A DNA stretch of 64,000 nucleotides from Mactromeris polynyma (lineage: Eukaryota; Mollusca; Bivalvia; Venerida; Mactridae), in contig JASFXZ010000001.1 in NCBI GenBank assembly GCA_032209605.1, positions 41,854,619-41,918,618 of the forward strand, given 5' to 3'. Each line of letters begins with the position of its first letter. The first letter of the stretch is position 1. Both the position numbers and the translations under genes were made by a program. A model generated the notes under the pieces. It was not told the DNA's origin. It did not search any database and saw only the letters and a list, made by a program, of their open reading frames with translations. Positions 1 through 12,257 of the stretch are shown piece after piece.

Positions 1-360
1 ATAATTATTGTTATGTTTCTTCTTTAGGATAAATAATCTGTTAAATACTTGAGCAATAAAAAGCTTTGGCTCACACGAAGATTTTCACGGCAATAAGTAA
101 AAATTTCATCAAAATGTATGCATACAAAGTATATGAATTATATCTTCCACATGACATACAGTTGAAAAGCACATCTGTCGTGCTTTGTAACACTCATTTG
201 TCATACTGAATTGCTATTAAAATCATGGTGGCAGTATTTGTTCAAGCATACATTACAAACATCGGTGAAATATGCTCGCCGAGTCTTCTAGCTAGTGTTA
301 CGCGGTCTATATGCCCCGACCGACACAAAATAAGTTGCTTAAAACAATAACGACGAATAT

Positions 361-440
361 CATAGTGGCCGAGCGGGAAGAACACCTGACTTCTGATCCG
401 ATGGTCGATATTTGAACCACGACTGAACCGCAAACTTCAC
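361..440 (+). mobile_element. tRNA-derived SINE head, family S, degraded
   Basis: A box A-like stretch (GTGGCCGAGCGGG) is followed about 40 bases later by a weak box B (TATTTGAACC). The middle part (CTGACTTCTGATCCGATGGTC) is shared with the copy near 3240, so the two belong to one family. Only the tRNA-like head can be seen. No poly-A or simple-repeat tail marks the end. Confidence 0.4.
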
Positions 441-1604
441 AACTCATACAATAGTGTCTTAACTTTAAACGTTTGTTGAAAGTGATTGGTAAAGTTTGTG
501 AATTTAAAGTTAAAAGGACCAAGACTACCAAACAATGTGAATAGGATACTTTTTTAAAAATTATTTTCCCGCCAAAATAATATTGAAACAATTAATCGAA
601 AAAAGTAATTATCGTAACTGAAGGTAATGATCATGCGTCTGTAGATCGAACAAAAATACTTGGGGTAGAAAGTAACATTATGTGTGAATATCCTAAAACT
701 ATAATTGGTTTTACTGGGCATGACAGACGCCTCAATATTCTCAGATTAGATAGAGGTGTGTTATATGTCAGAGGAAAAGTATAAACAAAACCTGAAGCAG
801 TTCTCGTTTATCAATTCCGGACACAATTCCCTGGAATTTTTAGAGCTACTGTACTGTTATAAGGTTTATGATCCTTACGCTTCCTCTGTCTTCATTAAGT
901 CGTCTTTTTATTGAGAGTTAATCTAATTACTGGTCTTTCATACGCTTGGCATAGGAACTGATGACTTATTGTATTGATACTTTTCACTTATTTTGTTTCT
1001 TTGTGTCGATAATGTTCACTTAGCCGACACTAAACAAGCAGAAATTGTACATTTTATACATGTCCAGAATGAAAACTAATCATAGTACACTAGATGTTCA
1101 AGGCTGTGTACTTCACTTGTCGGACACCTTTTGACTCTTAATGGTAGATGGCTTTAAATGACGAAATATATTTTAAGTTAAGGTTCTAGAACACATTACA
1201 CGGGATGTTTTTATTTGCAGTCACCGCTTGAATTCCACGACTAGATTTCGAGAAATCTTGATAATTTAATTGTATAAAACATCGAAAAAAAACGACCGTG
1301 GAAGAATTTCTGTAAGCCACCGTAATACTCGAAATAATGACTACATGTACTTGAGATATCATTAAGATATGGCTAAGTGAGTGAAACAAAGCGAGGTACA
1401 CTGGACTGAAATTCATGTAGATAATCTTTCACATCATCAAGTGCATTTTCATCAAGCACACACTAAGCGGCGGCGTATATCTATTGTGAATTTAAGCCTT
1501 CGATTATCTTGCAAATATATTGTATTTTCTCAGCTATTCTATCACTCAGCTATTAACAACACTTGTCCTCATGGAGTTTTGAATGGCGCAAAGTGAAACA
1601 GCAA
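441..1604. other. Unique AT-rich DNA
   Basis: No repeat family, RNA gene or convincing exon was seen here. Short open frames exist on both strands but are within chance expectation. Confidence 0.5.
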
Positions 1605-2054
1605 AAAGTTATGGGTTTCAGTAAAGTTATGGGTTTCAGTAAAGTTATGGGTTTCAGTAAAGTTATGGGTTTCAGTAAAGTTATGGGTTTCAGTAAAGTT
1701 ATGGGTTTCAGTAAAGTTATGGGTTTCAGTAAAGTTTTGGGTTTCAGTAAAGTTATGGGTTTCAGTAAAGTCATGGGTTTCAGTAAAGTTATGGGTTTCA
1801 GTAAAGTTATGGGTTTCAGTAAAGTTATGGGTTTCAGTAAAATTATGGGTTTCAGTAAAGTTATGGGTTTCAGTAAAGTTTAGGGTTTCAGTAAAGTTAT
1901 GGGTTTCAGTAAAGTTATGGGTTTCAGTAAAGTTATGGGTTTCAGTAAAGTTATGGGTTTCAGTAAAGTCATGGGTTTCAGTAAAGTTATGGGTTTCAGT
2001 AAAGTTTAGGGTTTCAGTAAAGTTATGGGTTTCAGTAAAGTCATGGGTTTCAGT
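1605..2054 (+). repeat. 18-bp minisatellite, 25 units
   Basis: The unit AAAGTTATGGGTTTCAGT repeats 25 times with no insertion or deletion: 450 bases divide exactly by 18. Variants are single substitutions. Unit 8 has GTTTTGGG, units 10, 21 and 25 have GTCATGGG, unit 14 has AAATTATGGG, and units 16 and 23 have GTTTAGGG. Because 18 is a multiple of three, one frame reads MGFSKV repeats and the opposite strand reads LLKPIT repeats. These frames are by-products of the repeat: the TAG variants break the plus-strand frame and nothing links it to a gene. The flanks do not resemble the unit. Confidence 0.97.
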
Positions 2055-2570
2055 AACAGTTTTTTGTCAATTTTTTCTCCTCATTGTTTGAACATTAAAG
2101 CATTTTTTAAATCATTTTAATGGTTTTAGATCGTTATCAAACATAATTTATAGCATCATTCTTGCTATGTACATATTATTCAGAACATTCAGCTTATGTT
2201 TTCACAAATAAAATCAATGAAGACGCATGTAATTCTTCATGCACTTTAGTAAAAGAACAACGAATCCCTGTTATAATTAATTGTTATTTTGACGCGTGAT
2301 TTTATCAGAAACCGGGCTTAGCTTTCGTGCGTACAGTTTTCTGGATTTTTGCTAGACAAGAAAGTTCAGGCGTCGCGTTGCCTAGCATTGATTTTCTGGA
2401 AGATTAATGACTTAAGTATCAGACTAGCAGCTGATACACGAACAAAGTCATAAATATAGAAATCTGAATTTTTGATCTCGGAAAAAGTAGTCATAGGTGT
2501 TTTTGAAAATAAGATAAACAGTATATTGATATAGGCCTATTGACACGCGGGAACATCAAATACAAACATG
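2055..2570. other. Unique AT-rich DNA between repeats
   Basis: Nothing recognisable was seen apart from a few short A/T runs. Confidence 0.5.
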
Positions 2571-2572
2571 TA

Positions 2573-2761
2573 CAGTCAAACCTGTGTTAAAGACCACCTG
2601 CCAACAAAGACCACTATTGCAAAACCTGTTTGCAAAGACCACCAAATGTATCTCTTATCAGACCATTTTCAATGATATTTCATCTGTTAATAGAGACCAC
2701 CTGTAAACAAAGACCACATTTTGCTGTTCCCATGGGTGGTCTTTACAGACAGGTTTGATTG
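2573..2761. mobile_element. MITE family A (A1), intact, TA flanks
   Basis: The left end is CAGTCAAACCTG and the right end, read inverted, is CAATCAAACCTG. Both are followed inward by AAAGACCACC. The element is flanked by TA on both sides, as expected for Tc1/mariner-pogo type insertion. It is 189 bp long with no coding capacity. The interior repeats the word AAAGACCAC several times. It is a slightly different subfamily from the other A copies (CAGTC- rather than CAGTA-). Assignment to the pogo/Tigger group is inferred from the CAGT ends and TA target. Confidence 0.8.
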
Positions 2762-3235
2762 TATACATGTATATATAAAATAGTACATTCAGTATATACA
2801 ACACATATCTTTAAAAAAGATAAATGGCGTAGATAGAATGATGTCTTCCGGTATGTTAAATGAAATAATGTTTTTGCAAATCCTTACAAAAAATTAACTC
2901 GGATCAATATTTACTATAATCATGGACCTGTCTTATCGTGGTCACTACTTCCGTCAAAATTCGAACTGCAAACGAACGCACATCTAACGAAAACCCCGTT
3001 CGGTGCCTCTTGGATGAACAAAAACTCCGTTTTGGTGCCTCTTTGGTGAACTTATGATTGGTCAGATTTTAAAAACATTTGGTTGGTCAAAAATGTAGGT
3101 CAAACTCAATGTAATACAGCTACGCCGAAAAAAGCTATATTCTATGGCAAAGTGGATTTACGCCATGGAGAAACTAAGTTAAGTACTGTAATAAACATAC
3201 TAGCATATTGTTAAGAATATCAATTTCAAACATAT

Positions 3236-3345
3236 CGGAGGCCTAGTGTTCGATGGGTAGAGGGCCTGACTCCTGGTCCGATGGTCACGAGTTCGAATCC
3301 AGCCTTAATGAAGTTGCACCATGAACTTCCCAATACCTAAATACG
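3236..3345 (+). mobile_element. tRNA-derived SINE, family S
   Basis: A tRNA-like head carries GGGTAGAGGGCCTGACTCC and, about 30 bases on, a good box B (GAGTTCGAATCC). After the head comes GAAGTTGCACCATGAACTTCCC, which resembles the tail of the copy at 21838. No clear 3' tail or target duplication was found. Confidence 0.5.
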
Positions 3346-3398
3346 GCTTTAACGCTAATAAGTTACCAAGGAAACAGCCATATGATCTTTTTAATATT

Positions 3399-3549
3399 CA
3401 GTCGGACCTCGCTTATTCCATAACATTTTATTCGCAACTTGGTATCATCCGAAATGAATGTCAGATCCCGATGTATTTTCTAAGGAAACTATGTATTATT
3501 CGAAATATAATTTTGCACCCGATGAATTCGAACGAACGAGGTCCGATTG
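3399..3549 (+). mobile_element. MITE family B (B1)
   Basis: The ends are CAGTCGGACCTCGC and, inverted, CAATCGGACCTCGTTCG. The interior carries TTGGTATCATCCGAAAT and GATCCCGATGTATTT, both shared with B3 and B4. The right side is followed by TA; the left TA is not preserved. Length is 151 bp. It has no coding capacity of its own, so the 137-codon frame that runs through it is a shadow. Confidence 0.75.
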
Positions 3550-3551
3550 TA

Positions 3552-4389
3552 TGTTGTAAACTTTTTTACGTTAAATCTAAAATAGATAACTTTAAACTAA
3601 ACATGCTAATGATAAGTGGTTATTCATGTTCGTACATGTATTTGTATTATTCCAAAAAATATATTTATTTTTCAAAGACTTGCGATTTGCTTTTAAACAC
3701 AATCACATACAAGTGTTGCATGATACAATACTAGCACGCCCTCAAACAGAATTTGCTGTCATAGAAAAAACACTGACACTCGATGAAAATCTAGACGCAG
3801 AACACATCAGCATTTAAGTTTTTGTTTTCATTTTTTAAGAACCAATTTTCCACTTTCATATAATGCCTACATCACGATTATCATAAGTGGCGTAGACCTA
3901 TTAGACAAAACAAGATGTTCTTATACATCTTGGGTTTTATTGCCTGCTACGAGTACTTATGTTATTGGACTCCGTGCAGAATCCATTCGATTTCACTTAA
4001 TGTTTTTACCGTTGTATTATGCATGTTTTTTCTCAAGGTTCTTTCAGACATTCATATGGCAGGTACTTGCAGAAAAAACTATTCTTTTCACACAAACAAC
4101 TTCTTGGAAACTGGTACTTAACAATGAAACCATAGCATTTACCTACCAAAAATATTGGTAACCTGGTAACGGGTACGGAAAAACACAACGCTTATCTGAT
4201 ATAAATAGCCCGCAATTGACCGAAATCGCCGTTACGCCAATTGCAAATACAATAAGGTTAAACTCATTCATTAATATAAATCGTGAAACAAAATCTTACA
4301 AATGATACCGATTACTCTTGATGACTGTTTCCTGATTAAATAACCAGTACTCGTGCTAAATTAAGGACTGGCGAAGATTGTAATCAAAC
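3552..4389. other. AT-rich DNA, nothing recognised
   Basis: Two overlapping open frames near 3915-4161 code for hydrophobic low-complexity peptides with no splice or family support. Confidence 0.45.
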
Positions 4390-4465
4390 CGCGCTCAATG
4401 CGGAGCTCAAACCCACTACCTTAAGATCAGGAGTTAAGCGCTCTACCCCTCTAACACTTCGCATA
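4390..4465 (-). mobile_element. tRNA-derived SINE head, family S, minus strand
   Basis: Read on the minus strand it gives GGGGTAGAGCGCTTAACTCC, then CTGATCTTAAGG and a box B-like GGGTTTGAGCTCC. This matches the heads at 3236 and 21838. No tail is visible. Confidence 0.45.
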
Positions 4466-5904
4466 TCATTGTCATTAAACATTCGCGATTCATCCTTCAC
4501 AAAACATCTCAGGTGAGATCAATCTCAAACTCTGGGTCCTTATTCACAAACGTTTTAAGACTGAATCTCAGGCTTAGACTTTAAAATTGCAAAAAGTAAA
4601 TTTACAAGCATTTCGTTTTCATTATATTTAAACGGATACATTTTTGCCTGAATATTTCTTGCTACTCACTCTGCACCCTTGCCATGTTTTATCACAGTAT
4701 ATTGTGTAATAATAATGTAGGAACAAATGAAAATTTACCATTTTAAAGTCTAATCCGATTGTGAATACGGACCCTGGTTTTTTAGAAAGTATTGTTTGAG
4801 TTTTCAAGAGGACGCATTGACAATAATCCGAGTTGGCATACAAACTATATTTAGAATAACTAATGACGGGACTGATTGCTACACACTGTTTATACTACAA
4901 ATGATGCAATAATTGTCTTAAGAAGAATACCAATTTGAGTAATGCCTTGAAACCGAGGCCTGAACTTATCGTCTCTGAATATTTCACTGTCAGTTTTAAA
5001 ATTAACACCAGTTTCTGTTATGACAATATTTGACTGCAGTCGTTTAAAATATATATTGCGAAATAGTTTGGCATGTGTGTTAACAATTATAATGATGAGT
5101 TTTTGATGCTAGGGGGGAGTTTGTCTGGTAAACAAGCCTCACCTTTAAGACTGGTAAACGTTTTTGTGCAATATACAACAAATAAAACAGAGTATATATC
5201 AAAGTTAAATACTAACACACTACGTTATCATTTCAAAACGACACAAGTCTGAAAAAGGAAACCGGTCTGATGAACGACTAACATTACGAGTTGGTCATCA
5301 TATTGTGTCACAAATATGGACAGAGAATCGAACATTTATTGACATACGGAGTTACATGGTTATTGTTCTCATTACATGGAGACAATAAAGCTAAACCTCG
5401 AAAATTGCACCACGTTCTGCGGACAGAACCAAATATGATAAAAAATGTGGAACATAAAGATGCCACAGGTCAAGTTAATGGAACATTTGACCTACGCCAT
5501 TAATAAATCACTGAAGGCCAACCAACCTATTATCACCATTTGTATTGACTGACGGAATAACCTATTCAATGCGAAAACAACACTTCCCCCGGACGTTACC
5601 CTCCCATCGTTGTATGCCAAGTCACCAAAGGGTGCCGATGTTAGTGCTGGGAATACACATCTAACCAGTTGCTGGATATAGATACATATTCGTACCACGT
5701 TCTCGCCTTTTATGTCTGGATTATAGATATAAGCATACAGAATCAATACCACTTACATGAACACATGCTACTATCCATACATATAGTAAGTATTTATTCA
5801 AATGCTACATGTCCGTTTACTTCGTACGTGGTGATGGAATACCGTTTCTCTGAATGGAAGTCTATAGCACTGTCCCTTAATCATAAAAGAGAAGGAATAA
5901 GTTG
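4466..5904. other. AT-rich DNA with weak open frames
   Basis: No repeat copies were recognised. A minus-strand frame around 5492-5660 reads like a peptide (PALTSAPFGDLAYNDGRV) after a CAG acceptor-like site. It is short and unsupported, so it is not called a gene. Confidence 0.4.
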
Positions 5905-6010
5905 CAACATGGAACACCACATACAAAAGACAACAATCCATAAAACATAAGGCACTTTATGAGGTTAAAGAGTACACACCTGAGGGAACAGAGGCGCTAG
6001 GAATGACCTG
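5905..6010 (-). mobile_element. Interspersed repeat family C (C1), diverged
   Basis: The minus-strand copy begins with ACATGGAACACCACATACA, then AAGACAACAATCC and ATAAAACATAAGGCACTTTA. It aligns with the ends of the better copies at 16030, 43765 and 45490 (consensus GGGAACGCCACATACATAAG). Its inner boundary is uncertain, and the purine-rich DNA up to about 6170 may belong to it. Confidence 0.45.
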
Positions 6011-6243
6011 GCATACCATAAGGAATAACTAGGAGAATCAAAGAGGACAAACAGTGAGGGGGAGGGGAATTAGTGGATGGAAAAGATCACAGGACAAGTC
6101 AAGACAGCTGGCAACAATAGGCCGAAACTGGGCAGAAAAAAACCCTGAACACTATATAAAGTGAAATAATTGCACAGGGGAAAGGGAAATATAATATAGC
6201 CTACATTAACAAAAAGAAATACTAATCATACAGCGAATTACAG

Positions 6244-6446
6244 CCTTGGAACTGTCAGTAAAAATACAAAGGGTGTCAGTTTACAACTTACATAAAATAT
6301 TTGAGATTTACCTAAATGTTACTCACAAAGACGAACCAAAGTTGTTGATTCAAGATCAGGAAAAGATCTCAGCCGTTGAAATCACATATGAGAAGTTCTG
6401 TTGCACTTCTGCAGCATTTACGATGACCAACAAAATATTTCAATAA
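6244..6446 (+). CDS. Weak candidate terminal exon
   Basis: An open frame follows the acceptor-like GAATTACAG and runs to TAA at 6444-6446. AATAAA overlaps the stop at 6442-6447. The peptide (about 66 residues) is mixed hydrophilic with a CC pair (FCCTSAAFTM) and is less skewed to AT-rich codons than its surroundings. No family was recognised. A frame of this length is common by chance here and no upstream exon was identified. Confidence 0.15.
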
Positions 6447-7100
6447 AAATCAAATCAACTTTGATTTGTTAGGTTGATTGATCGTCTAATGTGTCTAATT
6501 AAAGTCCAAAATTTCCTTTAATTAGTATAAATGGTTATTAATCGCAGATCGGAATAATTGAAGTCCTCGTTTCAGAGACTTTCCACAAAGCAATGAACAA
6601 GTCTTGAATGTTGGACTTGAAATAAAAATAATCCCTACACCAACGATTAATTAATCGTCAGGAGCCGTCATCACGCACGCGCGCTGTAATTGCTTTATTT
6701 TTTACGATTAATCCTGCAATCTAAGAATTCGGTCAATTAACTCAATTTTATATATTCTAAAAGACCCGGTATAACCTTTCAACGTGCGATAATAACTAAA
6801 CATCGATAATCGATAATGTCCTTAGACGATGTTACAACCTCTTATAATCAATTATATCGGTATTATTTCCGGGCACGTTATGCTTTGATCGTGTTTATTA
6901 ATTTTTATGAACTTTCGGTTCGTTGGAACTAATTTCTCCGGAATCTGTTGAATTGATTTCACATGTAATTAATGTTTTATTCAGTTGAAATGCAATTCAC
7001 TTATGACATTTGACGTTTCATAACGTCAGAAATAATGATTATGAAAGTTAAAACGATACTAACAATTTAAACTGTTTAGACAAGCAATGGGTATAAACAT
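6447..7100. promoter_or_regulatory. Possible regulatory or conserved noncoding element rich in TAAT cores
   Basis: No repeat was recognised in this stretch. It contains a perfect 16-bp palindrome, ACGATTAATTAATCGT (6643-6658), the direct repeat ATCGATAATCGATAATG (6803-6819), a second TTTACGATTAATCC, and CATGTAATTAATG near 6962. Many of these are ATTA/TAAT cores bound by homeodomain proteins. The composition is less monotonous than the flanks. A function is inferred only from motif density, which AT-richness alone can partly explain. Confidence 0.25.
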
Positions 7101-7616
7101 GAGATGCCCTTGGCAAATATTTATGAATTTGAGACTTTGCCTAGTTTAGATGGCGTGTCTAGTCAAAAATCATAAATGATTAATACATACACTACTGTTA
7201 TTACCAAAATACCACATGACAACTTAGGAACGTATAACTGGAAGCCTAGATGAACGTATTTGTTTACAGTGAGGTCAATGTACAATGTATTATACAAATA
7301 ACCTTCATCTATTTCTCGAAAAAAAACTGATATTTACGAACACATTTACTATGAAATTTCATTAGTCAGACAATCATTGTTAGGGTGTCAGAACATCATA
7401 GAGGTCTGCTATAAGAGACGTTTCAGGTGACGTCGAGTCGAGCGAATGTTTGGTAAATGCATAAAGCGAACTTTTTACGATCAGACGTCAGCTGACAATA
7501 ATTTGTATTCACAAGGGACGGGATACCAGCGATAGTCATTCGAAACCACTGGTTCCTGTATTCTTTATCATAATGTCACTTAATTTGTGTTTTGCATGTT
7601 TTGAAACTGAATCAAG

Positions 7617-7789
7617 TCAAGAAAGAACTTCATTAAAATAACAGAGGTCGAGACAGAATAAAATCACGTCTGCATTCTCGTATAAAATATCATCCTTGCT
7701 AAAGTACTTCATGCTCACAGTACAGTATAACCTTCCGACAGCAATTCCCATGGGAAGATTCACAATCGACTGCTGTTTACAGACTGCCT
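7617..7789 (-). CDS. Weak candidate terminal exon, minus strand
   Basis: On the minus strand a good acceptor (TTTCAATGTCTCTTCAG) ends at 7790. It is followed by an open frame to a TGA at 7617. The peptide of about 57 residues contains three cysteines near its end and start (EAVCKQQS, RLYCTVSM, LDLCYF). No domain was recognised and no partner exon was found. The acceptor fit is the only support beyond the open frame. Confidence 0.18.
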
Positions 7790-8179
7790 CTGAAGAGACA
7801 TTGAAATGGTAGTAAATACATGTATTTACAACGGAAAAATTAATAATGTTGTTCAAGATAAGAGAGCCCTGACCGCTATGTAGAATGTCCACTGGATGTA
7901 AATATCAAAGCCTAGTCTTTCATTGATAGATATATCGGTAAATGAAATTGCGTACTATTATGAACTCAAGAGAGTTTCAACTGACAGAATCAGTATGTAT
8001 GCGTAGCTTGCGTGAGACTCCTCGGTGAATAACTAATGACATATTGTGTAATCTAAATGTCCCAATTTACCATTATAAATGTTTTATATTCAGTCACAAT
8101 GCCTAGGAGTCATTTTGTCTCCACTTTGAATCTTGTGAGAGACAAGGCTTGGTCTTCTTATATATTTAAGTTATGATAC

Positions 8180-8410
8180 ACTTCTAGAAAAATCGTTGCA
8201 GTATTACCAGAACCTCATAACCTGTTTTTCGTCTTTTTGAGAAAAAATACATTAAAGTTTTACCCTCTTGAGTTAATTGTTACATACGGGGTTATGGAAT
8301 TGCATTTTAATTATGTTATGTGAATTCCAGAACAATACAGGTAGTACAGATAGAAAGAGCTTGGAAAGACGGTTTCAATGATACCAAATACTCAAAACTG
8401 CCAAATATTG
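8180..8410 (+). repeat. Dispersed repeat family F, copy 1
   Basis: About 230 bp match the stretch at 58101-58330. Identity is highest after position 8310, where GGTAGTACAGATAGAAAGAG and GCTTGGAAAGACGGTTTCAA are identical or nearly so. The first half carries a frame (EPHNLFF, KFYPLE, VMELHF) also present in copy 2. However, the untranslated part after the stop is better conserved than the frame, so the unit looks like a noncoding repeat. No terminal inverted repeats or target duplications were found. Confidence 0.8.
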
Positions 8411-8889
8411 AGTTACGGGGTTCTGGAAATAAGGCGACGGATTAATTTCGATAATGATCTTGATCCTATATGTATAAACCCACTTGATACACATGACCTT
8501 CTGACAACTGTTTTGTTACGAAATAGATTTATCTTTTGTTCCTTCAATGCGTAAAAATCGTTAAGGAAGTCGGTTCAAGATATATAAATAATAACAAGGT
8601 CGGCGATATTGATGTTTGAAACTGTCTGAATGTCGACGTGAATCAGTGAATCAGCCGTACGTGAATCACTGTGAAAGCATAATGATACTGTGTTTTTCTG
8701 TTAAATGATGTTCACACCATTTGAAAGGAGATAAATTCATTTTGAATATTATCAAGTAATTCCTGCAATATGGACGAGCCTAGTTCGATACAATATGGAA
8801 TGCTTACAGCCAGATTTACATGTATGAAGAATACCAACAATAAATTCTAACAAAGAATATTTCGCATTTATTTACAAATTTTGCTATTA
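8411..8889. other. AT-rich DNA, nothing recognised
   Basis: Short unique stretch between family F copy 1 and MITE A2. Confidence 0.5.
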
Positions 8890-9051
8890 CATTAAAACCC
8901 CACATAAAGACCGCCTCAAGACTAATCAGGCTTTTTTCAAGGCCATTTTCGCCGTTTTGCTCTTTTTTTCAACCTCAATATTCAGACCACCTCGATTAGA
9001 AGACACATCTTCTAGGGTCCCAAAGGTGGTCTTATCATTGAGGTTTAACTG
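8890..9051 (-). mobile_element. MITE family A (A2)
   Basis: The left end is CATTAAAACCCCACATAAAG and the right end is TTGAGGTTTAACTG, with TA on both sides. Inside are GACCGCCTC, TTTTGCTCTTTTTTTCAACC and GGTGGTCTTATCATTGAGG. The interior runs opposite to A3, A4 and A7. Length is 162 bp, with no coding capacity. Confidence 0.75.
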
Positions 9052-10029
9052 TATACTGTTTGCCCTTATCCTATATATAAAAAGGCTTGTAACTTATGTT
9101 TTCATGTAGATACGCAGGGAGACGAGAAATAACTTAACACGATAGTATGTCATATTTATGTAAAATATACAATTGTACACTACACTTCATGTTAATCAAC
9201 ACGTATTTTCATGTGAAAATGACACTCAATGTGCAATTAACTGACTGAAAGTATCGCAAGTCAAAAACTGCGTTTTTGATCGTACCGATCACATAATACA
9301 TATCCCCGTCTACACTATTGTCGTGAACCTTAAACGCTTATGCATGCGTCTTAGGGAGGTTTTTCGTTCAAATGTCTTTATGGCATCTACGCAAGTTAAT
9401 GTTCCGAAATATACAGCTAAACAAAAATAGAAGTTTCCCAATTTACACGCGATAGACAAAAAACATACAGTCTGCGCTGCGTGTTGGTAAACTTAGTTAT
9501 TCAGGATAAATACATCAAGCACTTCAGTTGCCCGATGTGGTTCAATACTGAATATGATGTGCTTTGGCGAAATATCTCCTAGAAATTTTAACTTCTCCAA
9601 GTCGGTGCAGTATGCATCGTTGATATGTAATTGCTTCATTATTAATTCCAATGCAGTTTTTACCTACCGAATAATGTGTGAAGCAAAAAAACAAAGAGCG
9701 TAAATAATTTACACAGTAGACATTTCCCGCATGCTGCTTCGATGATAAATAATTGGTGCATTCTACAGTTGAAGAGCGAATCCATTGAAAAACATTTGTG
9801 GAAATGTTTTAAATAATAATATACTATTCTGCCTCAATATGTTTCCTTTGTTCAAAATGGAAAAGAAACGTAATATGCGTATATTTTATCATTTGTTCAT
9901 AATAATAATTTAATTGTTTGCAATTAGAATACTTTCATAGCACCACTATAGACCAATGAATCTTTGTCGGTTGATATTGTAAACATAATAAATTATAAAC
10001 TTTATTGACTACTGTTTTAAAATAAATAT
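9052..10029. other. AT-rich DNA, nothing recognised
   Basis: No repeat copies, RNA genes or supported exons were seen. Confidence 0.5.
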
Positions 10030-10030
10030 A

Positions 10031-10208
10031 TAGTAAAACCTCATTAATAAGACCACCCATGGGACCCTTGAAAACTGGTCTTGTTATTGAGGTGGTATTA
10101 ATATTGGGGTTGAATATAGAGCAAACCAGTGAACATGGACTTGAAAATTGTGTTCTTAATTTTGAGGTGGTCTTATTATTCAGGTGGTCTTAAAGTGAGG
10201 TTTTACAG
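10031..10208 (+). mobile_element. MITE family A (A3)
   Basis: The start TAGTAAAACCTC and the end GAGGTTTTACAG are flanked by TA on both sides. The interior reads TAATAAGACCACCCATGGG, then TTGAGGTGG, then GACTTGAAAATTGTGTTC. It shares order and orientation with A4 and A7. Length is 178 bp. Confidence 0.8.
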
Positions 10209-12255
10209 TATTATGACCGTAAGTAATATAGCATTGTAAAGTGACACTCAAGGATATCAAAATATGTTTATTTAATACATATTTAATAATATCACCACTA
10301 TGTTGTGGATATATTTATCTAGAAAACAGATACACAAAAATCACGGGCGGTGTGGATTACCTCTCTCATGCTGGTAAGTTGTATTAAGGAAGGTTGAATA
10401 TATCACTGAACTGCGTAGATTTATCACTAAATGAATAAAAACATAAACCCATGGTGCTGAACACGATGTCATTACTGTAATCAATATACCGGTATATACA
10501 TATACACGGGTCTTGAAACTTCACATATCGCATTTGTTTAATAGTCTCTTGTGGGGTAATTCGTATTCCACTTGTAAAATGCCAGTGCACTGACAATTTA
10601 AGATGTTTTATATTACACTTGCTTGTATTTGTTGCGTATATAGAAGCTAAGGCAATCTGTAGGGAACGATGATGAGAACTAAACTAAACTCAAACTTTTG
10701 AATCTTGTTTTAACCTCGCGTGAAATATGTGTTTTAATTGAATATACTTGTTTTAACATTGAAGTATTAAGATACAATAGTTTCGGATATTTACTGTACC
10801 ATTTCGTGTAATTCATGTGGCTGTATATCGTTGAGGTAATTGCAAACGTGAACTCATTTAATAAGTAACAATCATTGAATGGTTAAAGCAATCATAGTAT
10901 TATGTCTTGACAGATTCATTTAGAAATATCAATTTGTAGCATGCAATCTTATCACTAAAACGTCTAGAACTCGTATAACGGTAAGAAAGAGTAACGTTTA
11001 CTGATTGGAATGCTTGTTATGTTGTAATCCAAGCAATGGTAACATCATAGCTTCACTACACACTATAGGTGCAGTGTATACCAACTCGTTGCCAAAACCT
11101 AAATTAATCCGCCGGCTTGCGGATATATGATTCACAAAATATTTGGTGAACTATCGATTGACCGGACTATTTTTCTGTGTGGTCCTATGCTACTTACTGC
11201 CGCTTAACGTCGCATTTGTTTTGTATTAACTTATTTGCCCTTAGTACAATCGAGTATGTAAACTATGCCATGTATTAAAGTGACCGTATGATGGGATATC
11301 GTACAGGTGAGTTAGCATACACTTGTGCAAGTTGAACATTTGTATAATGTTTTGTTAATGCATCGCGGTACATTTGTAATCAATAAATCCTCATTAACGT
11401 AAGTGTAGAAATTGTTATAATCGTATAACTACCAGCCTTGTTTTCGCTTAAGCGGATTAATTTATTAGCTTTGCTGCGTTCTAAGCATTTCAATGCAGTA
11501 GTTTGGCATATATACGCCTCCATTAGACATTTTGGTACACGGGTAATAAATATTCCAGGTTTGTAAACTAATGACAAGAACACACATTTCTAGAACCGTT
11601 ATATCATGTACGAGTGCATACCGGGTAGTTGTCATAAATATATGGAATTACAAAGCATGTCTTTCTGGCAGTTTCATTTTCTAAAAACAGCTAACAAGCA
11701 AAGAGTAAGAGCATATATAACAATTATATGCAGCATTCTACGGTGTCCTGTTAGCGACATCGAGATATAGATCATGTAGTCGTGGATCGCGGGAATACTT
11801 GTTCTTTGAATATACTCGCGTCCCTCCGGCATTCCTTGGCAATTTCCGTCAATCAATGATTTGCGTTATATTAAGTTCATTCTTGAATATACGCCTGAGA
11901 ATTATTAAGAATAAACCTTACTGATTAACTAACCACTCATTACTGGTATAAACGTACAAAATGTTGCTTCGCTCAAAGAGGAAGAGGAGCTTCGATGTGT
12001 CTGTGTTTACAATTAACATCATTTGTCAGAATTCAGTTCCTGGCTAATTCAGAATTCTTGCATTCATATGCTTACAAATATCATATATCTTACATTCGGT
12101 CTTTGTAAAACAAATGAGTTGGACTATAATGTACTATACTTTTGTTGACTGTATTTCTTGATGATTTAACATCGTCTTAGACTTACAGTCGTCGAAAGAT
12201 TCTAAATAATGCTTTCTTTCGGCCAGAAATTTCTTGCTTCCCTATGTCTATACAT
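10209..12255. other. AT-rich DNA, nothing recognised
   Basis: Minus-strand open frames near 10384, 11380 and 11674 have no splice, domain or codon support. Confidence 0.5.
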
Positions 12256-12257
12256 AT

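Noticed and set aside
1563..1883. 106-codon frame of MGFSKV repeats as a repetitive protein
   Set aside because: It is a direct by-product of an 18-bp minisatellite. The opposite strand is equally open, and TAG variants break the frame.
3321..3734. 137-codon open frame, the longest on the plus strand
   Set aside because: It runs through SINE and MITE B1 sequence and has no domain or splice support.
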